From positions 1-64,000 of the forward strand of contig QCNN01000001.1 in the NCBI GenBank assembly GCA_003213175.1: 64,000 nucleotides of DNA, in the 5' to 3' direction. The translations under genes and the position numbers were made by a program. Origin of the DNA: SAR116 cluster bacterium AG-426-B08 (GTDB lineage Bacteria > Pseudomonadota > Alphaproteobacteria > Puniceispirillales > Marisalimonadaceae). Numbering within the stretch: the first letter of the stretch is position 1; the number at the start of each line of letters is the position of its first letter. This document shows positions 1 to 7,842 of the stretch, in pieces. A model generated the notes under the pieces. It searched no databases. It saw only the letters and a program-made list of their open reading frames with translations, and was not told the origin of the DNA.

Positions 1-254
1 CCAAGACATATTCCAAGTAAAAATTTATTTTCATTTGACCAATTTCTCAAAAATTGAACAAGATCATTTTTAATCAAATTTTTCATTGCTGTTGGAAATG
101 CCCCAACCCCTGGTAAAATTATTAAATCAGATTTTTTTAATTCTTCTATTTTATTACTTACAAAAACATTACAACCAAGTGATTTAAAAAGTTTAGATAT
201 TGATTTCATATTACCTGTGTTGTAATCAATTATGCCAACAATATAGCCAGTCAA
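1..254 (-). CDS. hisH: HisH-type glutamine amidotransferase subunit, partial (runs off the left edge)
   Basis: Class I glutaminase half of an imidazole-glycerol-phosphate-synthase-like enzyme that releases ammonia from glutamine. The visible 84 residues show the N-terminal DYNTGNMKS motif, the LPGVGAF loop and GICLG, which contains the nucleophile cysteine at the very edge; the rest lies outside the window. The best start is a TTG at 254 that overlaps the stop of the amidotransferase gene upstream; no ATG fits before the DYNTGN motif. Beside a PseA/WbpG-type protein, HisH and HisF copies usually serve acetamidino-sugar synthesis rather than histidine synthesis, so I infer the paralog (HisH2) role. 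A true histidine role cannot be excluded from this fragment. Confidence 0.82.
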   Translation of the reverse strand, partial: MTGYIVGIIDYNTGNMKSISKLFKSLGCNVFVSNKIEELKKSDLIILPGVGAFPTAMKNLIKNDLVQFLRNWSNENKFLLGICL

Positions 255-1381
255 AGTCCAATTCCTACTTTAAATTTTCTTTTAATAGTTCCATTATTTT
301 CTATAGTAAATAAATCTTTATTTACATTTCTGTATATATTTGTCCAAAACTCTTCATTTGAAATACCAATAAAATTAGTAAATTCATCAATATATTTTTG
401 ACCGCAACTTTCATCGTAGAGTTCTACTAATTTTATGCCTTCATCTCTGCTCATTTTTCCAAATCTAATTTCCTCATTTACGTAATCACTCACTCTACCA
501 AATCCATATTTATAATATTTAATCATTTGATTTAAAGTTACCCAGTCTTCATCAAGAGAGAATATACCATGAAGATCACCAGTATTTTCAACTTGATCTT
601 TTCTTATTTCTAAGCCAGTCAAAACAGAATACATTCCATTATTAATAATTGACCAATCCTTCCAGAACCAACCTAAATAAATTATCTGTAGACTAGACTT
701 TTCAAATTCACGCTGAGATGGATATTTATATGGTTGCAACTTTTTTTCAGAAAAACCTGCTTGTTGTAACCACTTATCCGAACCTCCATCAAGTGTATTC
801 ATAAATTTAAGATTGTTTCCATCATATTCAGTTTTCCCGACTGTTTTTAGATCTCCTAGCTGCAAACCAGGATTTTCGCCCCATAAAATTAAATTTATTT
901 TATACTTTATAGCTATTTGAGGCACACAACTTAGTAATGCCAGCTCTGATCCTTTTGCCCAATTTGTAAAAGATTTAAAACCCTCTTTTAACATTTCTTT
1001 CCAAGTAATTGGAGATAAACTCGATATTACAACATCAAACCCAAGATTTATAAGGTTTGATAAGTTATTAACACCCCTTTCTGTTACTTGTTGTGGAGGA
1101 TATGTTAAGGAAACCAATAATGGCTTTAACCCAAGTTTATCTCTTACCCATAAAGCTTGCCGTGTACTATCTTTCCCTCCACTAACACCTATAATGCAAT
1201 CGAAGTTACTTCTATTATTTCTATACTTTTTTATAACTCTTAACAATTCATTATATCTTTCCTCCCAATCATTTAGATCTCTAACTTTATCGTAGTAACA
1301 ACAAGCAGGACATAATTGATCTTTAGAAAATTTAGTATTTGGTCTTGTGTCTGGTTGTAAGCAATTTTTACAATATTTCAT
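251..1381 (-). CDS. N-acetyl sugar amidotransferase (PseA/WbpG family)
   Basis: ATP-dependent enzyme of the PP-loop family that uses ammonia from a HisH/HisF-type pair to turn an acetamido group of an activated sugar into an acetamidino group. The 376 residues show paired cysteines at C4, C7 and C24, C27, probably a zinc site, and the PP-loop SGGKDS at residues 67-72. Its stop overlaps the HisH-type start by 3 bases, so the two are translationally coupled. Family members act on pseudaminic acid (PseA, Campylobacter) or on Pseudomonas O-antigen sugars (WbpG). With pseB, pseC, pseF and pseI a few kilobases away, a pseudaminic acid substrate is the favoured inference, but the sugar is not provable from sequence. 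Confidence 0.85.
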   Translation of the reverse strand: MKYCKNCLQPDTRPNTKFSKDQLCPACCYYDKVRDLNDWEERYNELLRVIKKYRNNRSNFDCIIGVSGGKDSTRQALWVRDKLGLKPLLVSLTYPPQQVTERGVNNLSNLINLGFDVVISSLSPITWKEMLKEGFKSFTNWAKGSELALLSCVPQIAIKYKINLILWGENPGLQLGDLKTVGKTEYDGNNLKFMNTLDGGSDKWLQQAGFSEKKLQPYKYPSQREFEKSSLQIIYLGWFWKDWSIINNGMYSVLTGLEIRKDQVENTGDLHGIFSLDEDWVTLNQMIKYYKYGFGRVSDYVNEEIRFGKMSRDEGIKLVELYDESCGQKYIDEFTNFIGISNEEFWTNIYRNVNKDLFTIENNGTIKRKFKVGIGL

Positions 1382-1387
1382 TCAAAA

Positions 1388-2290
1388 TTACCCTTTCTCA
1401 TGAATATACTTAATATTCTTGAATGGTAAAACATTATTTCCTTCATGATTTGTAATGCATGAATACACTGTTTTTTTTGCTTTTAGAGCTATATACATGG
1501 CATATGTATGAAATCCAATTACTTTATTTGACCAAGATAAGACTTCGGAAAGAGATTTTCGCTTTTCAATTTTAATGTTAAAAGATGCATTTTTTTCAAC
1601 CCAATCATCGTATTTATTTTTACTTTCTGAAGGATGGAGAAAAATTAACATTTTATAATTTTTTTTATTTTTTAATTTATAAAAGTTTTCTAACAGATTA
1701 TCTAATACCTTAAATTCGTTAATACTATTTTTATGTGAAACATTATTAAAAGGTTCAGATAGATAGACTATTCTCGATTCGTTATAATTTTTTTTTTCAT
1801 TTCTTAAACATTGAATTTTTTTTATTTCATTATTTAAATAAACATTTTTGACCAATCTAATTTTTAAATCCTTAAAATACAATTTTGCAAATTTGAAAGC
1901 ATATCTATCTGTTGTCCAGATCTCGTTTGGCAAGATTAAAACATCATTTCTTAAAAATCTCTCAACATAATTAAACCAATGATCTAATATTGTTATGTTG
2001 AAAATATTTTTCTCATTGGCAATTTGTCTAGCATTATACTCTTTAAAGATATTTTTAGTACTAGTTCCACTTATAAGAGTATTTGCATAATATAAACATT
2101 CATTTAAGTCTAAATTTTTAAACTTTTTTCTTTCCCTTTTAAAAATTAATTCAGAAGGACCAGAAACTGAAAACCTTAGATATTTATTTGGTACACTCGA
2201 TATAATATTTAGAATTTGGTTTCCACCTCCAGCGTCGTGACAAACAACTGCTATTGGTGGCTTTAAATTAATTGGTATATTACTAAACAT
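1388..2290 (-). CDS. unrecognised protein of the nonulosonate island, possibly GT-B-like
   Basis: A 300-residue protein that I do not recognise. It starts with a hydrophobic strand followed by a glycine-rich HDAGGGNQ loop at residues 18-25, as in the first nucleotide-binding fold of GT-B glycosyltransferases. Its C-terminal part contains LIFLHPSES and, later, IGFHTYAMYIALKAKKTVYS, reminiscent of the helix that follows the donor-binding loop of such enzymes. No signal peptide or membrane span is visible. It lies 6 bases upstream of the amidotransferase gene and 62 bases downstream of a DegT aminotransferase, so it is probably co-transcribed. It could be a glycosyltransferase or the missing UDP-sugar hydrolase step (PseG), but it lacks the GxGHxxR motif typical of PseG. 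Confidence 0.6.
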   Translation of the reverse strand: MFSNIPINLKPPIAVVCHDAGGGNQILNIISSVPNKYLRFSVSGPSELIFKRERKKFKNLDLNECLYYANTLISGTSTKNIFKEYNARQIANEKNIFNITILDHWFNYVERFLRNDVLILPNEIWTTDRYAFKFAKLYFKDLKIRLVKNVYLNNEIKKIQCLRNEKKNYNESRIVYLSEPFNNVSHKNSINEFKVLDNLLENFYKLKNKKNYKMLIFLHPSESKNKYDDWVEKNASFNIKIEKRKSLSEVLSWSNKVIGFHTYAMYIALKAKKTVYSCITNHEGNNVLPFKNIKYIHEKG

Positions 2291-2352
2291 GTACTTGATA
2301 ATAAATATAAATTTATAAAATTAAATAATATAATTTCTATTTTTTTTTGCTT

Positions 2353-3636
2353 TTAAATTTTACCTAATTGACCGAGATTATCCCAAACCTTGTAAAAACA
2401 TTTTAGAAAAAGATCTATCTCATAATCATCCATTTCATGCATGCACATTTGAAATCCAATATAAATATTATCTTGTAAGTTTTCAGCAACAGGACATATA
2501 CCTTTATTATAGTTTACATTTCTTTTACAAATATCTGATGACCAAGGAAAGCCGTTAGATCCATAAGCAATTTTCTTTTGAAAAATTGGAAGAAGATGAA
2601 TATTTGCAAAGCTCAATGATATTCCACTCAATCCTTCAGCTATTAAAGCCTTATAAATTTTATTTCGACTAATGTTTAATTTACTTAAATCTACTCTCAT
2701 TTGATACATGTAATAAACATGTGTACAGTTATCTCTAACCTTTGGAATTATGAGGCCATCTAATTTTGATAATTTTTCATTTAAAATACTAGCTATCTCG
2801 GTTCTTCTTTTTATAATTTTATCTAATTTATTTAATTGTTCTATTCCAATTGCACTTTCGATTTCACCAAGTCTATAATTATGACCTACCATATTAGTCA
2901 AATTTAGTTTTCCCATTCCCTCAACTACAGCCTCTGCGTGATTTCTGATAAGATACATATTCTCTGCAAGTTCGTCATCATTAGTCACTAAAACCCCTCC
3001 TTCGCCTGTATGAATATGCTTGTGACAATTAAGAGAATAACCACCTATATCTGCAAGCGTACCAGCAAATTTATCTTTATAGAGAGCACCAGGTGCTTGT
3101 GCTGTATCAGAAATTATTTTTAAATTGTATTTTTTTGCTATCTTTTTAAGTTCATCCATGTTTGCTGATTGACCAGCTATATCTACTGACATTATAGCTT
3201 TTGTATAAGGTGAAATATTTTTTTCTACTGATTTTGGATCAAGACAAAAAGTGTCCTCTTCAATATCTGCAAACACAGGAATTGCGTTCCAATGTAATAT
3301 TGAAGTTGCTGAAGCACACATTGTCCATGGGCTTACTATTATTTCATCACCGGGATTAATTCCAATAGCTCCTACAGCTACTGTTAGTCCAGAAGTCCAA
3401 GAGTTTGTTGTTATAGCATATTTCATGTTGAAATATTCGGCACATTTTTTTTCAAATTCTTTTACTTTATGCCCACCATAAAATTCTGACGACCATGTGC
3501 CCAAGTAATTTGACAAAGATCCTGACTCTACAACTTTTTTAGCTGCTTCAACTTCTTCGTTCCCAATAGAATTATACTTTTTAAAAGGTGAATTTATTAA
3601 TTTTTTTCCACCTAAAATAGCTAATTTATCTCTCAT
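2353..3636 (-). CDS. DegT/DnrJ/EryC1/StrS-family PLP sugar aminotransferase
   Basis: Predicted PLP-dependent aminotransferase acting on a nucleotide-linked keto sugar or keto-cyclitol. The 427-residue protein has the family layout: a TNSWTSGL segment near residue 80, the ring-binding aspartate D177 in IISDTAQAPG, and the PLP lysine K206 within SLNCHKHIHTGEGG. It is clearly different from the PseC in the same island and has the longer N-terminal ALLGG-type opening seen in AHBA-synthase-like and inosamine-type members. It is the first gene of the leftward block that ends in the amidotransferase and HisH genes, and is divergent from the formyltransferase gene. The substrate is unknown. Confidence 0.85.
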   Translation of the reverse strand: MRDKLAILGGKKLINSPFKKYNSIGNEEVEAAKKVVESGSLSNYLGTWSSEFYGGHKVKEFEKKCAEYFNMKYAITTNSWTSGLTVAVGAIGINPGDEIIVSPWTMCASATSILHWNAIPVFADIEEDTFCLDPKSVEKNISPYTKAIMSVDIAGQSANMDELKKIAKKYNLKIISDTAQAPGALYKDKFAGTLADIGGYSLNCHKHIHTGEGGVLVTNDDELAENMYLIRNHAEAVVEGMGKLNLTNMVGHNYRLGEIESAIGIEQLNKLDKIIKRRTEIASILNEKLSKLDGLIIPKVRDNCTHVYYMYQMRVDLSKLNISRNKIYKALIAEGLSGISLSFANIHLLPIFQKKIAYGSNGFPWSSDICKRNVNYNKGICPVAENLQDNIYIGFQMCMHEMDDYEIDLFLKCFYKVWDNLGQLGKI

Positions 3637-3694
3637 TGTGAATTTTCATGTAAAAAGTTAATTATTTAGAAAAATATTTTAAAAACTCAAAAAA

Positions 3695-3722
3695 TTGAAT
3701 AAATAATGTTATTATATATTAA
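3695..3722 (+). promoter_or_regulatory. possible promoter for the formyltransferase-pseI-DUF218 genes
   Basis: In the 121-base divergent spacer, TTGAAT (3695-3700) and TATTAA (3717-3722) are spaced by 16 bases in the plus direction, about 35 bases before the ATG at 3758. The region is almost pure A/T, so chance matches are likely. Confidence 0.25.
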
Positions 3723-3757
3723 AGTCAAAAATTATAAAATATATATTTTTATTGCAA

Positions 3758-4348
3758 ATGAAAAAAATAACACATAAAAAAATTCTTTTCTTAGGCTATA
3801 ATAACACTCAAACTGCCTTAATAGATGTTTTAAAAAATATAGGTTGTGATGTAGAACACTCTTCAAACTTTGTTAATTACGAAGGGAAAGATCTTATAAT
3901 AAGTTTTGGGTATAAAAAATTAATCAAAAAAGATATTATTAATAATACGAGGTGTCCCATAATTAATTTGCATATTTCTTACCTTCCATATAACAAAGGA
4001 TCTCATCCTAACTTTTGGTCATTCTATGATGAAACACCAAGTGGTGTAACGATACACCTCATAGATCAAGGTTTGGATACAGGCCCAATTATTTTTCAAA
4101 GATACATTAAGTTTAATTCAAGGAATTATACGTTTCAAGAAACTTACAAAATATTAAAAAAAGAAATTGAAGATTTATTTATTACAAATCTCGAGGATAT
4201 ACTAAATTATAATTGGGAGCCAAAAGATCAGATCGGTAAAGGTAGTTTTCATAAAAAGAGTGAATTACCAAAAAGTTTTAAAGGTTGGGATTCTACTATA
4301 TTTGGAGAAATTAAAAGATTAAAGGAATTATGTAATAAAAATGAGTAA
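3758..4348 (+). CDS. formyltransferase-family protein, probable nonulosonate precursor N-formyltransferase
   Basis: Predicted N10-formyl-tetrahydrofolate-dependent transferase that formylates an amino sugar. About 196 residues; the formyltransferase active-site pattern is complete: the Asn and His of INLHISYLP, then GSHPN, SGVTIHLID and the Asp of GLDTGPII. It is much shorter than methionyl-tRNA formyltransferase (about 310 residues) and lacks its C-terminal tRNA-binding domain. An in-frame TTG at 3752 precedes the ATG at 3758; I chose the ATG. Its end overlaps pseI by 8 bases, which argues for a joint pathway. Because no PseH acetyltransferase is visible, it may put a formyl group on the 4-amine made by PseC, giving a 7-N-formyl pseudaminic acid; that is an inference. 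Confidence 0.8.
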   Translation: MKKITHKKILFLGYNNTQTALIDVLKNIGCDVEHSSNFVNYEGKDLIISFGYKKLIKKDIINNTRCPIINLHISYLPYNKGSHPNFWSFYDETPSGVTIHLIDQGLDTGPIIFQRYIKFNSRNYTFQETYKILKKEIEDLFITNLEDILNYNWEPKDQIGKGSFHKKSELPKSFKGWDSTIFGEIKRLKELCNKNE

Positions 4349-5405
4349 GATCTCTATAAATGGAAGAATTTTGTCAAACAAAAATTCACCGTATATTATT
4401 GCAGAAATTTCTGCAAACCATAATGGTTCTGTAAACAGAGCTAAAGAAACAATTCGTATAGCCAATGAAATAGGTGTTGATGCTGTAAAAATACAAAGCT
4501 ACACACCTGAAACAATGACAATAAACTCAAGAAAAAAAGATTTTTTAATTAAAGACGGATTATGGAGAGGTAGAACATTGTATGATCTTTATAGTGAAGC
4601 ATACACTCCTTTCGAATGGCATGAAGAACTATTTGAATATGCCCAGAAAAAAAATATAACCTTATTTTCTACTCCTTTTGATGAAACGGCTGTTGACCTC
4701 TTAGAAACTTTAGATACACCAGCATATAAGATTGCTTCTTTTGAGTTAGTGGATTTACAATTAATAAAGTATGTTGCAGAAAAGAAAAAACCACTTCTTC
4801 TATCTACTGGAATGGCATCTTCAAAAGAAATTACTGAAGCAATTAATGTTGCTAAAAATAATGGAGCTGAACAAATTGGTATTCTTCATTGTATCAGCAG
4901 CTATCCAACGAAAATCAGTGATGCAAATTTACTTAGAATTAGAGAATTGAGACAGATGTTTAATTTAGAAATTGGTTTATCTGACCATACTATCGGTTCA
5001 ACAGCATCCTTAGTTGCAACTACTTTAGGTGCTTCATTTATAGAAAAGCATTTTACATTAGATAAAAATGATGGTGGCCCGGATAGTGCTTTTTCTCTTG
5101 ATCCTAAGGAAATGTCAAAACTTGTTACAGAATGTAAAAATGTATTTTTATCTCTTGGCAACTTATCAGGAAAACGGCCTAAAGAAGAAAAAAAAAGCGA
5201 AGTTTTTAGAAGATCTTTATATTTTGTAAAAGACTTACCTAAAAACTCTATTATATCTTCTGTAGATGTAAAAAGAATTCGACCTGGATATGGATTATCT
5301 CCAAAATATTTAGATAATATAATAGGAAAAAGAGTAATTAAAAATGTCAAAAAGGGTGATAGAGTTACATCAAAAGTGATTAAAAACTTTAGACCTGATG
5401 CATAA
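4341..5405 (+). CDS. pseI: pseudaminic acid synthase PseI
   Basis: Condenses a 2,4-diamido-2,4,6-trideoxy-L-altrose with phosphoenolpyruvate to form pseudaminic acid in the cytoplasm. The 354-residue protein has the NeuB-type TIM barrel opening with IIAEISANHNGS, then DAVKIQSYTPE, the Pse-specific stretch GLWRGRTLYDLY, STGMAS, the LSDHT motif and EKHF. A C-terminal SAF/antifreeze-like domain covers about residues 290-350. The GLWxxRxLYxLY region favours PseI over NeuB or LegI. Its start overlaps the formyltransferase by 8 bases and its end overlaps the DUF218 gene, so the three form a tight operon convergent with pseF-pseC-pseB. Confidence 0.93.
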   Translation: MSKISINGRILSNKNSPYIIAEISANHNGSVNRAKETIRIANEIGVDAVKIQSYTPETMTINSRKKDFLIKDGLWRGRTLYDLYSEAYTPFEWHEELFEYAQKKNITLFSTPFDETAVDLLETLDTPAYKIASFELVDLQLIKYVAEKKKPLLLSTGMASSKEITEAINVAKNNGAEQIGILHCISSYPTKISDANLLRIRELRQMFNLEIGLSDHTIGSTASLVATTLGASFIEKHFTLDKNDGGPDSAFSLDPKEMSKLVTECKNVFLSLGNLSGKRPKEEKKSEVFRRSLYFVKDLPKNSIISSVDVKRIRPGYGLSPKYLDNIIGKRVIKNVKKGDRVTSKVIKNFRPDA

Positions 5406-6000
5406 TTACATGATTAACAAAGATAAAAATGCTATTTTAGTCCTATCACATTTAATGAATAAAGATTGTAAGTTAGACGATGAAACATCTTTAAGATTAT
5501 ATAAAGCTCAGAAAATTTTTAAAAAAATAAAATTTGATTATTTAATTACTAGCGGTTGGAAACATCAAAAGAGTTGTAATGTTTCAATAGCAAAGGCAGT
5601 AAAGAATGAATTAATTCAAAAATATAAAATAGATAAAAATAAAATAATAATTGAAGAAAATTCGCGGGATACTGTCGGAGATGCTATATTTGTTAAATTT
5701 AATGTAATTTTGCCACTTGATATAAAATCTTTATTTATAGTTACTAGCAATTATCATTTAAAACGTACAAAGCAAATATTTAATTTTTTTTTTAAAAACA
5801 AAATAAATTTAAATGTTATAGGTATAAAATTTGATAAATTAAATTTAGAATCACAATTTATAAAAGAAAATAATTCTCAGGAAGCTTTTAATAAAACTTT
5901 TAAAAATGCTGACCCAGATAATAAACAAGAAATATTTAAGATTCTTTCTACAAAACACCCTTATTATAATGGTGAAGTTTTTTCAAAAAAATATTTATAA
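5398..6000 (+). CDS. DUF218 (YdcF/SanA/ElyC-like) family protein
   Basis: A 200-residue protein with the DUF218 hallmarks: an AILVLSH opening strand, YLITSG near residue 50, an IIEENSRDTVGDA motif near residue 82, and VTSNYHLKRT near residue 118. Members are often linked to envelope polysaccharide metabolism, but their reaction is generally unclear. Unlike SanA and ElyC, no N-terminal membrane anchor or signal peptide is visible, so it is probably cytoplasmic. It overlaps the end of pseI by 8 bases, suggesting translational coupling and a role in the same pathway, perhaps a sugar-phosphate or sugar-nucleotide hydrolysis step not otherwise encoded here. That role is inference only. It ends 2 bases from the convergent pseF stop. 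Confidence 0.78.
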   Translation: MHNYMINKDKNAILVLSHLMNKDCKLDDETSLRLYKAQKIFKKIKFDYLITSGWKHQKSCNVSIAKAVKNELIQKYKIDKNKIIIEENSRDTVGDAIFVKFNVILPLDIKSLFIVTSNYHLKRTKQIFNFFFKNKINLNVIGIKFDKLNLESQFIKENNSQEAFNKTFKNADPDNKQEIFKILSTKHPYYNGEVFSKKYL

Positions 6001-6002
6001 TA

Positions 6003-6692
6003 TTAATTATATTTGTTTTTAAACTCGAACATGATTTCTGCTTTTTTCCAATCACTTATCTCATCTATGTCTATTGTTCTCCATGAGGGTATTTTAAACC
6101 CAACAGATCCAAGGTGTAAGTTTTTTGAGGTCAACCATTTTTTTTTTGTACCCCAATAAAATTGTCCAGTATCAAAATATCCTTTTTTTAAGTCTTGAGA
6201 CCTTTTTAACTCATTTTCAGAAAAAAAGGGCTTTAAAATACCTTTTTTATTAATTTTTAAAGATCTTAAAAGTGATGATGGAAATTCTGATATCGGCAAA
6301 CAAAATTTTTCTTTATTTTTTAAAAATAGATTATAGCTAGATTTTAAGTCTTTTGGTTCAAGCATCGGTACACTTGGATAAATACAACAAACATTTTCGA
6401 ATAATATTTCTTTATTTATACAATCTTTTATTGCATGTGATATCACAGGAATAGTAGGGACATGGTCATCTGCAAGATTCTTAGGCCTTAAAAAAGGTAC
6501 TTCAGCGCCAAATTTAATAGAGATATTTTTTATTTCATTATCATCGGTGGAAACTATTATATGATTAAATAATTTAGATTTAATCGCAACATCAATAGCA
6601 TAAACAATCATTGGTTTTCCAAAAAAATTTTTAATATTTTTCCTTGGAATTCTTTTGCTGCCTCCTCTAGCTGGTATAATGGCAATATTCAT
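6003..6692 (-). CDS. pseF: pseudaminic acid cytidylyltransferase PseF
   Basis: Activates pseudaminic acid with CTP to CMP-pseudaminic acid, the glycosyltransferase donor. The 229 residues begin with the nucleotidyltransferase motif AIIPARGGSKRIPRKN, followed by IVSTDD, PFLRP and CCIYPSVP. The late segment LKRSQDLKKGYFDTGQFYWG is typical of PseF as opposed to NeuA. It is the last gene of the leftward run, one base downstream of pseC. Length is normal for the family. Confidence 0.92.
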   Translation of the reverse strand: MNIAIIPARGGSKRIPRKNIKNFFGKPMIVYAIDVAIKSKLFNHIIVSTDDNEIKNISIKFGAEVPFLRPKNLADDHVPTIPVISHAIKDCINKEILFENVCCIYPSVPMLEPKDLKSSYNLFLKNKEKFCLPISEFPSSLLRSLKINKKGILKPFFSENELKRSQDLKKGYFDTGQFYWGTKKKWLTSKNLHLGSVGFKIPSWRTIDIDEISDWKKAEIMFEFKNKYN

Positions 6693-6693
6693 T

Positions 6694-7842
6694 TTACAAA
6701 ATTTCTTTTATTTTTTTTACAATATCTTGTTGTTGTTGCTTTGTTAACCCTGGAAAAATTGGTAAAGATATTGCTCTTTTGTAATATTCCTCAGCGTTAG
6801 GAAAATCACCAGATTTAAAACCCATTTTCTTGTAATATGGTTGTAAGTGAATTGGTATGTAATGCAAGTTAATTAAAATTTTATTATTCCTTAAATAATC
6901 AAAGACTTTTTTATGCTTTGAACTTTTATCTAATCTTATTATATACAGATGAAATGATGATTTATTAATTGGTAAGACCTTAGGTATCTTTAAGGGAAGA
7001 TTTTTTAAAAGAGTATTATAGTTTAAAGATATTTTATTTCTTTTATTAACAAATTCATTTAATCTATTTAGTTGACTTATCCCAAGTGCTGCTTGAAATT
7101 CCGTAAGCCTATAATTCCATCCCAAATCAATTTGTTGATAATACCACTTTCCTTCTGATTTTTTTGTCATTAGATTTTGGTCTCGGGTAACTCCATGACT
7201 TGTCAATCTTTTCATATGAGATGCCAATTTATAAGAATTAGTGGTTGCCATACCACCTTCTCCAGTAGTTATCATTTTAACAGGATGAAAACTGAAAACA
7301 GTTATATCAGAATATTTACAACAACCAATTTTTTTATTTTCAAATTCACCCCCTAATGAATGACTTGCATCCTCTAAAATTTTTATGCCATAAGGTTTAA
7401 CAAGTTCATAAATTTTTTTGGCATCAGTAGATTGTCCTGCCATATGTACTGGAATTATTATCTTTGGAAGTTTTTTAGTTCTTTTAGCTTGTTTTAATTT
7501 TTTTTCCAAATGATATATACTTATATTAAATGTATCTGGATCAATATCGACAAAATCAACCTTAGCACCACAATATATACCGCAATTTGCTGATGCTACA
7601 AATGATATAGGCGATGTCCAAAACAAATCATCTTTTTTCAGCCCAAGGGCTACAACAGCGACATGCAACGCAGATGTTGCAGAATTTGTAGCGACTGCAT
7701 ATGAAGACCCTACATATTTACTTAATTTTAGCTCAAATTGATTTACAACTTTTCCTTGAGTTATAATATCAGACTTAAGCACTTTATTAACTTCAAAAAG
7801 ATCTTTGTTTGTTAAATTTTGTCTTGAGTAGGGTATATTCAT
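6694..7842 (-). CDS. pseC: UDP-4-amino-4,6-dideoxy-N-acetyl-beta-L-altrosamine transaminase PseC
   Basis: PLP aminotransferase that aminates C4 of the PseB product in pseudaminic acid synthesis. The 382 residues open with IPYSRQNLTNKDLFEV and DIITQGKVV, a hallmark of PseC, followed by ATNSATSALH near residue 51, LEDASHSLGG near 157 and the PLP lysine K189 in SFHPVKMITTGEGG. It overlaps the end of pseB by 4 bases and precedes pseF by one base. It belongs to the same superfamily as the aminotransferase at 2353-3636 but to a different branch. Confidence 0.92.
   Translation of the reverse strand: MNIPYSRQNLTNKDLFEVNKVLKSDIITQGKVVNQFELKLSKYVGSSYAVATNSATSALHVAVVALGLKKDDLFWTSPISFVASANCGIYCGAKVDFVDIDPDTFNISIYHLEKKLKQAKRTKKLPKIIIPVHMAGQSTDAKKIYELVKPYGIKILEDASHSLGGEFENKKIGCCKYSDITVFSFHPVKMITTGEGGMATTNSYKLASHMKRLTSHGVTRDQNLMTKKSEGKWYYQQIDLGWNYRLTEFQAALGISQLNRLNEFVNKRNKISLNYNTLLKNLPLKIPKVLPINKSSFHLYIIRLDKSSKHKKVFDYLRNNKILINLHYIPIHLQPYYKKMGFKSGDFPNAEEYYKRAISLPIFPGLTKQQQQDIVKKIKEIL

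Noticed and set aside
4901-5350. 149-codon open frame on the minus strand
   Set aside because: It is antisense to pseI, which has full family support; the reversed frame has no domain.
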